Positions 35,868-45,443 are shown, counted from the first letter of the stretch. The stretch: 64,000 bases of DNA from Rhodococcus triatomae BKS 15-14 (GCA_000341795.1 AODO01000074.1:124001-188000); one strand, 5' to 3'. Notes: generated from the letters alone by a model not told the origin. Program-made: numbers and translations.

Positions 35868-37802
35868 ATGGTTGCACCGACCCATGTCACGGAGGAACAG
35901 GCGCGAGCGGTCGCGGAGGAGGCGCGCGAAAGCGACTGGGAGAAACCCTCGTTCGCGAAGGAACTCTTCCTCGGTCGATTCCCTCTCGACCTGGTCCACC
36001 CGTTTCCCCGCCCCGGCCCGGACGACGCCGAACGAACCGCACGGTTTCTCGTGAAACTGCGTGACTACTGCGCAACCCTCGACGGCTCGGTGATCGAGCG
36101 TGACGCGGAGATCCCCGGCGACTACGTCCTCGGATTCGCCGAACTCGGCTGCTTCGGCCTCAAGATCCCCGAGGAGTACGGCGGCCTCGGACTCTCACAG
36201 GTCGCGTACAACCGGGTGCTGATGCTCGTCGGATCCGTGCACCCCAGTCTCGGCGCGCTGCTGTCCGCGCACCAGTCGATCGGTGTCCCGGAGCCGCTCA
36301 AACTCGCAGGTACCGAGGCGCAGAAGCGCGAGTTCCTGCCGCGTTGCGCCGCGGGCGCGATCTCCGCGTTCCTGCTCACCGAACCCGATGTCGGATCGGA
36401 CCCGGCGCGTCTCGCGTCGACGGCCGTGCCCACCGAGGACGGCAACGCCTACCTGCTCGACGGCGTGAAGCTGTGGACCACGAACGGGGTCGTCGCCGAG
36501 CTCCTCGTCGTGATGGCGCGGGTCCCGAAGAGCGACGGCCATCGCGGCGGGATCAGCGCGTTCGTCGTCGAGGCGGACGCCCCCGGCATCACCGTCGAGC
36601 GCCGCAACGCCTTCATGGGACTGCGCGGCATCGAGAACGGCGTGACGCGGATGCACCAGGTGCGGGTCCCCGTCGAGAACCTGATCGGGCGCGAGGGCGA
36701 CGGTCTGAAAATCGCTCTGACCACACTCAACGCCGGGCGCCTCGCCCTGCCCGCGATGTGCGGAGCAGCCGGCAAGTGGGCGCTGAAGATCGCCCGCGAG
36801 TGGTCCGCCGAACGGGTCCAGTGGGGTCGCCCGGTCGGGGAGCACGGCGCCGTCGCGTCGAAACTCTCGTTCATCGCCGCCACCACGTACGCCCTGGAGT
36901 CCGTGCTCGAACTGTCCGGTCAGATGGCGGACGAGGGACGCAACGACATCCGCATCGAGGCGGCACTGGCGAAACTGTGGGCCAGCGAGATGGCGTGCCG
37001 GATCGCGGACGACCTGGTCCAGATCCGCGGAGGACGCGGCTACGAGACCGCGGCGTCGCTCGCCGCGCGCGGCGAACGCGCGGTGCCGGTCGAACAGTTG
37101 CTGCGCGACCTGCGCATCAACCGCATCTTCGAGGGATCGAGCGAGATCATGCGGCTGCTCATCGCCCGGGAGGCGGTCGATGCGCACCTGAGCGCCGCGG
37201 GCGACCTCGCGGATCCCGGGGCCGACCTGCAGCACAAGGCGAAGGCGGCGCTCAATGCGAGCGGCTTCTACGCCAAGTGGCTGCCGCACCTCGCCGCGGG
37301 CAAGGGACAGCTTCCCAATTCCTTCGGCGAATTCGAGTCCTTGGCAACGCATCTCAGGTTCGTCGAACGCAACGCCCGCAAGCTGGCCCGGTCCACGTTC
37401 TACGGTATGGCCCGCTGGCAGGCGGGCATGGAGAAGCACCAGATGTTCCTCGGTCACGTCGTCGACATCGGCGCCGAACTGTTCGCGATGTCCGCCGCCG
37501 TGGTGCGTGCCCAGTCCGAACGCGACACCGACCACGGCGCGAGCGGTGTCGAACTCGCTGACGTCTTCTGCCGCCAGTCTCGGCTGCGCATCGACCGACA
37601 CTTCGCCGCGCTGTGGGAGAACACCGACGCCGACGACCACCGCCTCGCCGAACAGGTCCTCGGCGGCGACCACACCTGGCTCGAGGACGGCGTACTGGAC
37701 CAGAGCGAGGGCACCGGGCCGTGGATCGCGTCCTGGGAGCCGGGCCCCTCCACCGAACCGAACCTCGCCCGCAGGTTCACCGGCGGCCAGGGGGCGGACT
37801 GA
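35868..37802 (+). CDS. Long acyl-CoA dehydrogenase (VLCAD-like)
   Basis: 644 residues; TGGAGG precedes the ATG. Residues about 60-430 form the dehydrogenase fold: FGLKIPEEYGGLGLSQ, LTEPDVGSDPA, LWTTNGVVAE, RGGRGYETAASLAARGE, and RINRIFEGSSEIMRLLIAREA, with the catalytic Glu expected in FEGSSE. The 200-residue C-terminal helical region is as in VLCAD/ACAD9. Substrate: probably a long or bulky acyl-CoA. Its end is 14 bases from the convergent HsaA-like gene, with no terminator between them. Confidence 0.87.
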   Translation: MVAPTHVTEEQARAVAEEARESDWEKPSFAKELFLGRFPLDLVHPFPRPGPDDAERTARFLVKLRDYCATLDGSVIERDAEIPGDYVLGFAELGCFGLKIPEEYGGLGLSQVAYNRVLMLVGSVHPSLGALLSAHQSIGVPEPLKLAGTEAQKREFLPRCAAGAISAFLLTEPDVGSDPARLASTAVPTEDGNAYLLDGVKLWTTNGVVAELLVVMARVPKSDGHRGGISAFVVEADAPGITVERRNAFMGLRGIENGVTRMHQVRVPVENLIGREGDGLKIALTTLNAGRLALPAMCGAAGKWALKIAREWSAERVQWGRPVGEHGAVASKLSFIAATTYALESVLELSGQMADEGRNDIRIEAALAKLWASEMACRIADDLVQIRGGRGYETAASLAARGERAVPVEQLLRDLRINRIFEGSSEIMRLLIAREAVDAHLSAAGDLADPGADLQHKAKAALNASGFYAKWLPHLAAGKGQLPNSFGEFESLATHLRFVERNARKLARSTFYGMARWQAGMEKHQMFLGHVVDIGAELFAMSAAVVRAQSERDTDHGASGVELADVFCRQSRLRIDRHFAALWENTDADDHRLAEQVLGGDHTWLEDGVLDQSEGTGPWIASWEPGPSTEPNLARRFTGGQGAD

Positions 37803-37816
37803 CCGAGGCCGGGTCG

Positions 37817-38983
37817 TCAGATCATGTTGTCCTCGACCGGCAACCCGAATGCGCCGCGCCCGTAGAGGGCGAGAGCGCGGTCCACGTCGTTCGCGACGTG
37901 CATGCCACCGGCGTGCGCGTCGCGCCAACCACGTTCGATCGGGTTGCCGGCGTCGAGGGAGTTGCCGCCGGACATCTTGAACAGGGTGTCGATCGCACCG
38001 AGGGCTCGCTCGGTGCCCAGCACCTGGTCCCGGCGCGACCGTAGGCGCATCTGCATCGGGATCTCCCCGCCGTCGGACGCGACGTCCATCAGTGCGCGCA
38101 GGTTGCGGTCCATCTGCAGGATCGCCGCGTCGATCTCCGACGACGCGCGAGCCACGGCCACCTGCGCGAACGGGTCGTCCGCGAACCGCCCACCACCGAG
38201 GCTGAGCCGGACCCGGTCGCGCATCCGGCCGAGGAAGTGCTCGTAGCAGCCGGTGACGACGCCGAGGACCGGAGCCGCGATCGCGTAGGTGAACACGGTG
38301 GCGAACGGAATCCGGTACAGCGGACCCGAATTCACCTTCTGACCGGGACCCCGCAACTGGGAGAACTCGTAGTTGCGCATCACCCGGTGGTCGGGGACGA
38401 ACGCCCGCTCGACGACGATCTCGTTGCTGCCGGTGCCCCGCAGTCCGACGCTCTCCCACACGTCACGGATCTGGTAGTCGGAGCGGGGTACGAGGAGGGT
38501 GGTGGTGTCGATCGCGTCGCCGCGGTCGTCGACGAGCAGTCCCCCGAGCAGAGCCCAGCCGCAGTGGTCGACACCGGAGGAGAACCGCCAGGCCCCCATC
38601 AGTTCGTAGCCGCCGTCGACCCGCACCATCGTGCCGACCGGCGCGTACGACGACGCCACGAGCACGTCGGGATCCGTGCCCCACACGTCGGACTGTGCGG
38701 CGTCGTCGAACAGGGCGAGGTGCCACGGGTGGACGCCGAGGACGGCGGTCACCCAGCCGGTGGAACCACACGCCGCGGCGATGGCGCGCACGGTCTCGTA
38801 GAAGTGCAGCGGGTCGGCTTCGAGGCCGCCGTGCCGCGCAGGCTGCAACATCCGGAACACGCCGGTGTCGACGAGCGCTCGAATCGTCTCGTCGGGGACC
38901 CGCCGGGCATCCTCGGTTTCCCGTGCCCGTTCGGCGATGGATGGCAGCAGTTCACGCACACGCCCGAGGACCTCGTTGCTCAT
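37817..38983 (-). CDS. HsaA-like flavin-dependent monooxygenase
   Basis: 388 residues from the ATG at 38983. It follows M. tuberculosis HsaA closely: DETIRALVDTGVFRMLQP, CGSTGWVTAVLGVHPWHLAL, VASSYAPVG, SSGVDHCGW, VWESVGLRGTGSNEIVV, and ERGWRDAHAGGMHVANDV near the end. HsaA hydroxylates the phenolic ring of 3-HSA using FMNH2 from a separate reductase (HsaB). Divergent from the KshA-type oxygenase with a 151-base gap, so the pair may be co-regulated. A weak ribosome site precedes the start. Confidence 0.87.
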   Translation of the reverse strand: MSNEVLGRVRELLPSIAERARETEDARRVPDETIRALVDTGVFRMLQPARHGGLEADPLHFYETVRAIAAACGSTGWVTAVLGVHPWHLALFDDAAQSDVWGTDPDVLVASSYAPVGTMVRVDGGYELMGAWRFSSGVDHCGWALLGGLLVDDRGDAIDTTTLLVPRSDYQIRDVWESVGLRGTGSNEIVVERAFVPDHRVMRNYEFSQLRGPGQKVNSGPLYRIPFATVFTYAIAAPVLGVVTGCYEHFLGRMRDRVRLSLGGGRFADDPFAQVAVARASSEIDAAILQMDRNLRALMDVASDGGEIPMQMRLRSRRDQVLGTERALGAIDTLFKMSGGNSLDAGNPIERGWRDAHAGGMHVANDVDRALALYGRGAFGLPVEDNMI

Positions 38984-39134
38984 CTGTCCGATGGTATCGG
39001 CGCCGCTCGGTGCCCCGACAGCCCGCAGGTCCCGACCAGTGAGATCACCGGACCTGCCCGTCACCTGCGCCGTTAGCGTCCGAAACACAAATTGTGCCGC
39101 CCGTGTCGGCACCGCTCGACGGGAAGGAACGACC

Positions 39135-40283
39135 GTGACCAGCACCCACGAAGAAGTTCGCGTGATCGAGGCGGGCGCCGCGCCGACGAGGTTCGCGCGG
39201 GGCTGGCACTGCCTCGGCCTCTCCGAGCCGTATCGCGACGGCAAGCCGCACAGCATCGAGGCCTTCGGCACCAAGCTCGTCGTGTTCGCGGACAGCGAGG
39301 GCAAGCTCAACATCCTCGACGCGTACTGCCGACACATGGGCGGCGACCTGAGCCAGGGCACCGTCAAGGGCGATTCGGTGGCCTGCCCGTTCCACGACTG
39401 GCGGTGGGGCGGCAAGGGCAAGTGCACCTCGATCCCCTATGCGCGCCGCGTGCCCCCGCTGGCCCGGACGCGCGCCTGGACGACCCTGGAGCAGGACGGG
39501 ATGCTGTTCGTCTGGCACGACCCCGAGGGCAAGGCTCCCGGCGAGGACGACATGTACATCCCTCGCATCGAGGGTGCACTGTCCGACGAGTGGTCGGACT
39601 GGGTCTGGTACACCACCGAGGTCGACACGAACTGCCGCGAGATCGTCGACAACATCGTCGACATGGCGCACTTCTTCTATGTGCACTACTCGTTCCCGGT
39701 GTTCTTCAAGAACGTCTTCGAGGGCCAGGTCGCCAGCCAGTTCATGCGTGGCCAGGCCCGCGAGGACATGCGGCCGCACGCCTCCGGTACCCCGAAGATG
39801 CTGGGCAGCCGGTCCGACGCCTCGTACTTCGGTCCGTCGTTCATGATCGACGACCTCGTGTACCAGTACGAGGGCTACGACGTCGAGTCGGTGCTCATCA
39901 ACTGTCACTACCCGGTGTCGCCGGACAAGTTCGTCCTGATGTACGGGATCATCGTCAAGAAGTCCGAGCGGTTCCAGGGCGACGCCGCCGAGAAGATGGC
40001 GAACGCGTTCGGCGGCTTCATCGCCAAGGGCTTCGAGCAGGACGTCGAGATCTGGAAGAACAAGACCCGGATCGAGAACCCGCTGCTCTGCGAGGAGGAC
40101 GGTCCCGTCTACCAGCTGCGCCGCTGGTACGACCAGTTCTACGTGGACCGAGCCGACGTCACCCCGGAGATGGTCGACCGTTTCGAACACGAGATGGACA
40201 CCACCAAGGCCGTGGCAGCCTGGCAGAAGGAGGTCGAGGTCAACCTCGAAAGGGCGCGTGAGAATGCAGCCGCTGGAGTGTGA
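39135..40283 (+). CDS. kshA: 3-ketosteroid 9-alpha-hydroxylase, oxygenase component (KshA type)
   Basis: 382 residues from the GTG at 39135 behind GGGAAGGAACG. Rieske [2Fe-2S] ligands Cys65, His67, Cys84 and His87 (YCRHMGGDLSQGT, ACPFHDWRWGG); mononuclear iron ligands His179, His184 and Asp303 in DNIVDMAHFFYVHY and EQDVEIWK. Alignment with KshA is strong over the whole length, including RIENPLLCEEDGPVYQLRRW. It hydroxylates C9 of 3-ketosteroids; with KstD this opens ring B. No KshB reductase is seen nearby. The next small gene overlaps its last 20 bases. Confidence 0.92.
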   Translation: MTSTHEEVRVIEAGAAPTRFARGWHCLGLSEPYRDGKPHSIEAFGTKLVVFADSEGKLNILDAYCRHMGGDLSQGTVKGDSVACPFHDWRWGGKGKCTSIPYARRVPPLARTRAWTTLEQDGMLFVWHDPEGKAPGEDDMYIPRIEGALSDEWSDWVWYTTEVDTNCREIVDNIVDMAHFFYVHYSFPVFFKNVFEGQVASQFMRGQAREDMRPHASGTPKMLGSRSDASYFGPSFMIDDLVYQYEGYDVESVLINCHYPVSPDKFVLMYGIIVKKSERFQGDAAEKMANAFGGFIAKGFEQDVEIWKNKTRIENPLLCEEDGPVYQLRRWYDQFYVDRADVTPEMVDRFEHEMDTTKAVAAWQKEVEVNLERARENAAAGV

Positions 40284-40524
40284 CGCCTGCGGGGCGTGCG
40301 TCCGGGTGCTCAAGCACAGCTGGGAACACACGGCCGTGCAGTGGGACGAGGCGTCGCAACGGACCTGCCGGGAGATCGACACGTGGACCGGCCGTGAAGG
40401 CCGGCCCGGTGCGCCGGTGATGCGCTGCGAGGCGCTGGCCGCGTCGATCCATAACGCCGCACTCGAGGGACGGATCGACGTCACCAACGAGGATCCCGTC
40501 CCGACACCGCAAGTGGCGCACTGA
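40264..40524 (+). CDS. Small cysteine-rich protein overlapping kshA
   Basis: 86 residues from the ATG at 40264, 20 bases inside the 3' end of kshA, with GAAAGGG upstream. Five cysteines: Cys6, Cys9, Cys12 (CDACGAC), Cys35 and Cys55, enough for a zinc or iron-sulfur site. The motif HTAVQWDEAS follows. I do not recognise a named family. The overlap implies co-translation with KshA, suggesting an accessory or electron-transfer role. Could also be a small metal-binding protein unrelated to catalysis. Confidence 0.65.
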   Translation: MQPLECDACGACVRVLKHSWEHTAVQWDEASQRTCREIDTWTGREGRPGAPVMRCEALAASIHNAALEGRIDVTNEDPVPTPQVAH

Positions 40525-40576
40525 CCGTCACCTGCGCTCGCTTCACCTGCGCTGACTTCATCGAAAGGATTCACCC

Positions 40577-41365
40577 GTGATCGACATCGCGAAGTACGGC
40601 CCGTGGGCCGTCGTCGCAGGCGGCTCCGAGGGCGTGGGTTCGGCCTTCGCCGACGAACTCGCCACCGCCGGTTTCAATCTCGTGCTCATCGCCCGCAAGC
40701 CGGGCCCGCTGGAGGAGACGGCCGACAAGGTCCGCTCCCACGGCGTGGAGGTCCGCACCCTTGCGCTCGACCTGCTCGCCGCCGACGCGGTCGACCGGAT
40801 CCGCTCCGCCACCGAGGACGTCGAGGTGGGTCTGCTCATCTTCAACGCGGGCGCCAACTCGTACGGGCACGAGTTCGTCACCGGTGACCTGGCCGGGTTC
40901 GCCGGCGTCATCGACCTGAACATCACCCGTCAGCTCGAACTGTCCCACCACTTCGGCGGGCTCATGAAGGACCGGGGACGCGGCGGCATCATGCTGCTGG
41001 GCTCGCTCGCCGGGTACATGGGCTCCGAGCACCAGAGCATCTACGCCGCGTCGAAGGCGTTCAGCCGCGTGTTCGCGGAGAGCCTCTGGCTCGAGCTGGC
41101 GCCGTTCGGTGTGGACGTCGTCGAACTGGTGCTCGGCGTGACCCGCACCCCGGCGATGATCCGCGCGGGCCTGAACTTCGACGTCCCCGGGATGATCGTG
41201 CAGGAACCCGAGGACGCCGCCCGCGAGGGCCTCGAGCACCTCGCCGACGGCCCGGTGTGGGTGGCGGGCGGCAACTACGTCGCCGCCCAGAAGCGCAGCG
41301 GCTTCCCCCGGGACAAGATGGTCAAGGGCGCCGCCGAGGCGATGCGCAAACTGTTGAACCGCTAG
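40577..41365 (+). CDS. Short-chain dehydrogenase/reductase, DltE-like
   Basis: 262 residues from a GTG behind GAAAGGA. Cofactor loop AGGSEGVGSAFADEL near residue 14, NAGAN near 90, LLGSLAG and YAASKAF as catalytic Ser/Tyr/Lys. The ARK after the second strand favours NADP. It follows the kshA-small protein pair by 52 bases on the same strand, so a ketosteroid or hydroxysteroid substrate is plausible. It ends at a bidirectional hairpin. Confidence 0.83.
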   Translation: MIDIAKYGPWAVVAGGSEGVGSAFADELATAGFNLVLIARKPGPLEETADKVRSHGVEVRTLALDLLAADAVDRIRSATEDVEVGLLIFNAGANSYGHEFVTGDLAGFAGVIDLNITRQLELSHHFGGLMKDRGRGGIMLLGSLAGYMGSEHQSIYAASKAFSRVFAESLWLELAPFGVDVVELVLGVTRTPAMIRAGLNFDVPGMIVQEPEDAAREGLEHLADGPVWVAGGNYVAAQKRSGFPRDKMVKGAAEAMRKLLNR

Positions 41366-41390
41366 ACAACCCGTCAGGTGATCGGAGGCC

Positions 41391-41420
41391 GGAGGGCCGG
41401 ACCACGAGGTCCGGCCCTCC
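41391..41420. terminator. Bidirectional terminator, 13-bp perfect arms
   Basis: GGAGGGCCGGACC (41391-41403) and its complement (41408-41420) around ACGA, between the convergent SDR (41365) and membrane-protein (41483) stops. Confidence 0.85.
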
Positions 41421-41482
41421 GATCGTTCCCCGTGCGTCGCGGCCACGAGTCGAAAACGTTCCCGGCGCAGCCCCGTGCCGGG

Positions 41483-43576
41483 TCAGGACGCCCGGGTGGT
41501 CTCGTGCACCGGCTCGATGGTCTTCCGCCTGCGCGCCGTGACGGCGTCGAACGCGATGACGAGGGCCAGGGCGACAGCGCCCCAGACGAGGAAGGTGCCG
41601 ATGTGTCCGCCGACGCCGGCGCCTCCGAAGTACAGGATCGAGCGGGCCGACTCGACGGCAGCGGGCATCGGCAGCACGTCGTGAAGCGTGCGAAACACCT
41701 CCGGCGCCATGTAGATCGACACTCCGCCGCCGGACGCGGGAACGCCGAGGAACATCACCACGAGGATCACCGGGAGGATGGCGAGCATCCCGAACAGCCG
41801 CACGAACACCGTGGTGAACAGTGCCGTGGCGGCGATGGCGATCGCACCCACTCCGATGAGCTGCCACGCGTTGCCGTGGACGGCGCCGACGATCGGTCCG
41901 GCGATCGTCCAGACCCACGCGGACATCACGACCGCCCAGCCGGCGAGGACGGGCAGCAGTTTTCGCAGCGCCAACATGAACGGAGCGGCCTGCGACATCA
42001 CGATGACGATCAGGAATCCGGACATCATCCATCCGATCGACAGGTACATGCTGACCGTGCCCATCGAGTCGTCGGGGCCGAGCGGTGTGACGTCCTGTTT
42101 CACCAGCGGGACCTGCTGTTGCTGAGCCATCTGTGTGAACACCGCCGAGACGGCCTGCTGCTGGCTCATGCCGGCCGCGCCCGCGGTGTACAGCGTCGCC
42201 GACGGGCTCTCCGCGCTGGGCAGGACGTACGCCCCGACGACACTGCGGTCGGCGACCAGCACCTCCGCTTCGTCCGGTGATGCGACCCGGAAGTCGAACA
42301 TGCCCTGCATGTTCCGTTCCATCCCCGCGACCACCTGCTCGGCCTGCGCCGGGTTCGCTGCCGCGACCGCGACGGGCATCTCGCGCGGCGACGGCTGGTA
42401 CATCGACGCCGTCATGATCGACAGCATCATCACGACCATGGCGAGCGGGAACATCACCAGGGTGAGGTACTTCGAGCGGGTGCTCTGCGTCGGCTTCGCC
42501 GTGAACGACGCGATGTTCGCTTCGGGTGCGGGCGGATTCGGGTTCCTGCGCTTCTTGAGCGTGTCGACGAGTGTGGTCAGGCCGAATCCGGCGATCAGAC
42601 CGACGACCAGCACCACGACGTGCCCCGCGAGACCGTCACCACCGAAGTAGAGGACCGAGCGCAGCGCCTCACCGATGGCGGGTGACGGCAGGAAGGTATA
42701 CAGCCACGAGAAGATTCCGGGCATGGTGTGCACGGACATGCCCAGGTTCGACGCCGGGATCCCGAGAACCATCAGGAACAGCATGCCGACGAGCACGGCG
42801 AGCGGTCCGACGATGCGGGTGAGGAACAGTTGCACCATCGACACCGCGAACACGCCCAACCAGGCGATACCCAGGATCGCCGCGGTGTGTCCCTGCACGG
42901 CCCCGAGGATCGGATCGGCGACGAGCCACACGACGCCGGCGATCAGCGCCGCCCACCCGGCGAGCAGCGGAACGATGCGGCGTTTGCGCAGCAGTTCGGG
43001 CGCGGCCGACAGGACCAGGCTCAACGGCATGTAGCCGGCGAGGATGAGCGCTGTCGTCATGAACATGACCGCGAGGCCTGCGCTGTCGTGGGAGGGTGCG
43101 GGCACCAGGTCCTCGGTGTGCACCGTGGCGTCCTGACCGGCGGCGAACGGCACCAGCAGCTGGTTGACCGTGGACGCCTGGGACGCTCCGGCGGCGCCGG
43201 CGGTGAGCACGGTCGCGTCACCCGCGTCGTCGAACACGACCGCACCGACGACGTCGCGGCCCTCGACGAGAGCGCGGGCCTCGTCGGCGTCGGCAGCGGT
43301 TCGTGCCTCGACGGCGGACGGGTTCGTGGCGTCGAGGGCCTTCGCGAGCCGTGCGGACTCGCCCGGGGACGTGCCGACGACGGCTACGGGCAGGTCGTGC
43401 GGCGTCGGGGCGTGCATGGCACCGAGGTAACCGCCGACCATCATCGACACCATCAGGAACGGGAAGACCAGCGCCGCGACGGCGCGACCGATCCGCTCCT
43501 TGCGTTCGCGTGCGGGGTCGAGTGCCCCACTGCCGTCGTCCGGCTTCTCGGCCGGCGCCTGGACGTCCGTCGTCAC
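41483..43576 (-). CDS. Internally duplicated YhgE/DUF3533-type membrane protein
   Basis: 697 residues made of two similar halves, about 25-345 and 375-690. Each half has one N-terminal membrane segment, an extracytoplasmic domain of about 130 residues (PxxxxPVAVxxxxPxxA, TAGAAGxSQ), and about five membrane segments ending in LGIPAS / LGVPAS and RSVLYFGG / RSILYFGG. This is the ABC-2-type permease layout of YhgE/Pip and DUF3533 proteins, normally one unit per chain. Export of a lipid or toxic compound is likely. The divergent TetR gene suggests drug-inducible control. No ATPase gene is nearby. Confidence 0.8.
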   Translation of the reverse strand: MTTDVQAPAEKPDDGSGALDPARERKERIGRAVAALVFPFLMVSMMVGGYLGAMHAPTPHDLPVAVVGTSPGESARLAKALDATNPSAVEARTAADADEARALVEGRDVVGAVVFDDAGDATVLTAGAAGASQASTVNQLLVPFAAGQDATVHTEDLVPAPSHDSAGLAVMFMTTALILAGYMPLSLVLSAAPELLRKRRIVPLLAGWAALIAGVVWLVADPILGAVQGHTAAILGIAWLGVFAVSMVQLFLTRIVGPLAVLVGMLFLMVLGIPASNLGMSVHTMPGIFSWLYTFLPSPAIGEALRSVLYFGGDGLAGHVVVLVVGLIAGFGLTTLVDTLKKRRNPNPPAPEANIASFTAKPTQSTRSKYLTLVMFPLAMVVMMLSIMTASMYQPSPREMPVAVAAANPAQAEQVVAGMERNMQGMFDFRVASPDEAEVLVADRSVVGAYVLPSAESPSATLYTAGAAGMSQQQAVSAVFTQMAQQQQVPLVKQDVTPLGPDDSMGTVSMYLSIGWMMSGFLIVIVMSQAAPFMLALRKLLPVLAGWAVVMSAWVWTIAGPIVGAVHGNAWQLIGVGAIAIAATALFTTVFVRLFGMLAILPVILVVMFLGVPASGGGVSIYMAPEVFRTLHDVLPMPAAVESARSILYFGGAGVGGHIGTFLVWGAVALALVIAFDAVTARRRKTIEPVHETTRAS

Positions 43577-43633
43577 GGGGCACTCCTTCGCGTGGATCGG
43601 GATGGGCGGGACAGTGCCCGCACCACGAAATTA

Positions 43634-43655
43634 CGCCACTTGACTTAAAATGGCG
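43634..43655. promoter_or_regulatory. Possible TetR operator and promoter
   Basis: CGCCA and TGGCG arms (43634-43638, 43651-43655) flank an AT-rich TTGACTTAAAA core within the 150-base divergent gap. Short arms make this tentative. Confidence 0.35.
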
Positions 43656-43726
43656 ACGCCGGCCGGGCATGACGTCCGTCTCACCTCACGACACGGGATG
43701 ATGGGCGCCTACAGCGAAGGAGTGAG

Positions 43727-44386
43727 ATGGCCCGCAAGAGCGAGCAGGCGCGTACGGCCCTGATGGACGCCGCGGAGGAACTGTTCGGCCGACACGGCAT
43801 CGACCAGGTCTCGAGCCGGCGCATCGCGGAGTTCGCGGGCAATTCCAACCATTCGGCCGTCGCCTACCACTTCGGTGACCGCGACGGACTGATCCGGGCC
43901 CTGCTCGATCGACACGCCGCACGGACGGACGCATTCCGCGCCGACATGGTCCGCGGCATCGGCGACGACGCCGCACTACCGGACTACCTTCGCTGCATGA
44001 TCCTGCCAGCCGTTCAGGTGATCTCGGAGCTTCCGATTCCGTCGTGGCGAGCCCGGTTCATCAGCCAGGCACGCCACAACCCCACGGCGGCTGCGGCGTT
44101 CGCGGAACGCGCCGCCTCGGTCCCCGAGAACCTGGAGGATCTACGGGCCCGGACCTTCGCCCACCTCGGCCACGTCGACCGGGACGTGCTCGTCGGTCGA
44201 GCGTGGATCCTCGGCCGCACCGTTGTCGACGTGTGCGCCGAGTACGAGGCGAGCATCGCCGCCGGCGACCGCGAACCGGAATGGGAGGCGCTCGGCCACT
44301 TCCTCACCGACGTCGCTGCGGGCATGCTCGGCGCCCCCGTCAGCGAACCCACGCCCTTCCATCCCGATTCCCCCGCCCTGCCGTAG
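43727..44386 (+). CDS. TetR-family regulator
   Basis: 219 residues. N-terminal helix-turn-helix GIDQVSSRRIAEFAGNSNHS followed by AVAYHFGDRDGLIRALLDRH. Divergent from the duplicated membrane protein, the usual arrangement for a TetR repressor of an efflux gene. The C-terminal ligand domain is not assigned. Bases 44387-44505 after it hold no clear terminator. Confidence 0.85.
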   Translation: MARKSEQARTALMDAAEELFGRHGIDQVSSRRIAEFAGNSNHSAVAYHFGDRDGLIRALLDRHAARTDAFRADMVRGIGDDAALPDYLRCMILPAVQVISELPIPSWRARFISQARHNPTAAAAFAERAASVPENLEDLRARTFAHLGHVDRDVLVGRAWILGRTVVDVCAEYEASIAAGDREPEWEALGHFLTDVAAGMLGAPVSEPTPFHPDSPALP

Positions 44387-44505
44387 GACGGACCCGCTCC
44401 CCTGCCCTTCCGCGGTCACGGCGGGACGGCTGCGCCTGCGGGGACGGTCGGTGACGGGATGCGACCGGAGTCCGTCGCGCCCCATTGTCGTCGTGGCGGC
44501 GGAAC

Positions 44506-45423
44506 TCAGGACGATGTGAGCTCGGCCAGTACGGCCGTGGTTCGACGAATCGACGCGAATGGGTCCGGGCCGACGGGGAAGATCGCGGCCCAGATGTCGG
44601 TCGCGCCCGCGTCGATCAGGCTCTGCAACTGCGCCCTGACCGATTCCGCACTGCCGAAGACCGCGACGTCGGCGGGCGTGACCGCACCCCCCTCGTCGAG
44701 AATCCTCTGGTAGTTCGGCATTCCGGAGTACATCGTCGCGGTCGCCGCGACAGCGTCGCGGGCGTCGTCGGCATTGTCGTGGACCGCGACGGGCAGGCCC
44801 GCGACGATGCGCGGCGACGGCCGTCCCGCTTCCGCCGCGGCGGCCGCGATCGCGGGGTGGATGCGGGACTCGATCACCTTCGCCGACGCCATCCACAGAA
44901 CCGTTCCGTCCGCGTGCTGTCCGGCGACCCGGAGCAGCCGCGGCGACATGGCCGACAGCAGAACGGGAACGGGGTGCGCGATCGGCGCCATCCGGCCGGC
45001 GCTTCGGGTAGACCAGTCGTGGCCTCGGAAGTCGACCTCCTCGCCACGCATCAGGGCCGTGACGATCTGCAGGTACTCCTCGGTGTTGCGGCCCGGCCGT
45101 TCGTAGGACAGCCCGTAGACGTCGCGCACGAGCGCTTCGTGAGAGGGGCCGAGACCGAGGGTGAAGCCGGGGCGGCCCATTGCCTCGGCGACGGCCGCCG
45201 CACGGTTGGCCTGCAGGAGCGGGTGGCACGGGTAGGTCTGGAGGACGGCCGTCCCGAGTTCGATCGACGTCGTCTCCCGCCCCGCGACCGCGAGTGCGGC
45301 GAGCGGGTCTCCCGCGACGGTGCTCGCGTACCAGAGCGAGGTGAAGCCGTCGGCCTCGGCTCGCTGCGCCTGCCTGACGATCCTGTCCGTGGAGGACGCT
45401 CCTCCGGTCAATCCAATGCGCAT
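44506..45423 (-). CDS. LLM-class (luciferase-like) flavin/F420 oxidoreductase
   Basis: 305 residues from the ATG at 45423; an in-frame ATG at 45435 is possible. A luciferase-like TIM barrel: MRIGLTGG first strand, GFTSLWYAST, LGTAVLQTYPCHPLLQANRA, FTLGLGPSHEALV. Mycobacterial and rhodococcal relatives often use F420. It is divergent from the TauD-like and NTF2-fold pair across an 82-base gap with two AT-rich dyads, so the three genes may form one unit. Substrate unknown. Confidence 0.82.
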   Translation of the reverse strand: MRIGLTGGASSTDRIVRQAQRAEADGFTSLWYASTVAGDPLAALAVAGRETTSIELGTAVLQTYPCHPLLQANRAAAVAEAMGRPGFTLGLGPSHEALVRDVYGLSYERPGRNTEEYLQIVTALMRGEEVDFRGHDWSTRSAGRMAPIAHPVPVLLSAMSPRLLRVAGQHADGTVLWMASAKVIESRIHPAIAAAAAEAGRPSPRIVAGLPVAVHDNADDARDAVAATATMYSGMPNYQRILDEGGAVTPADVAVFGSAESVRAQLQSLIDAGATDIWAAIFPVGPDPFASIRRTTAVLAELTSS

Positions 45424-45443
45424 GTCTCTTCCCATCCTCGTGC

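Noticed and set aside
38984-39427. An N-terminal extension of the HsaA-like protein
   Set aside because: It would run through the divergent promoter and into kshA. Family alignment starts at the ATG at 38983.
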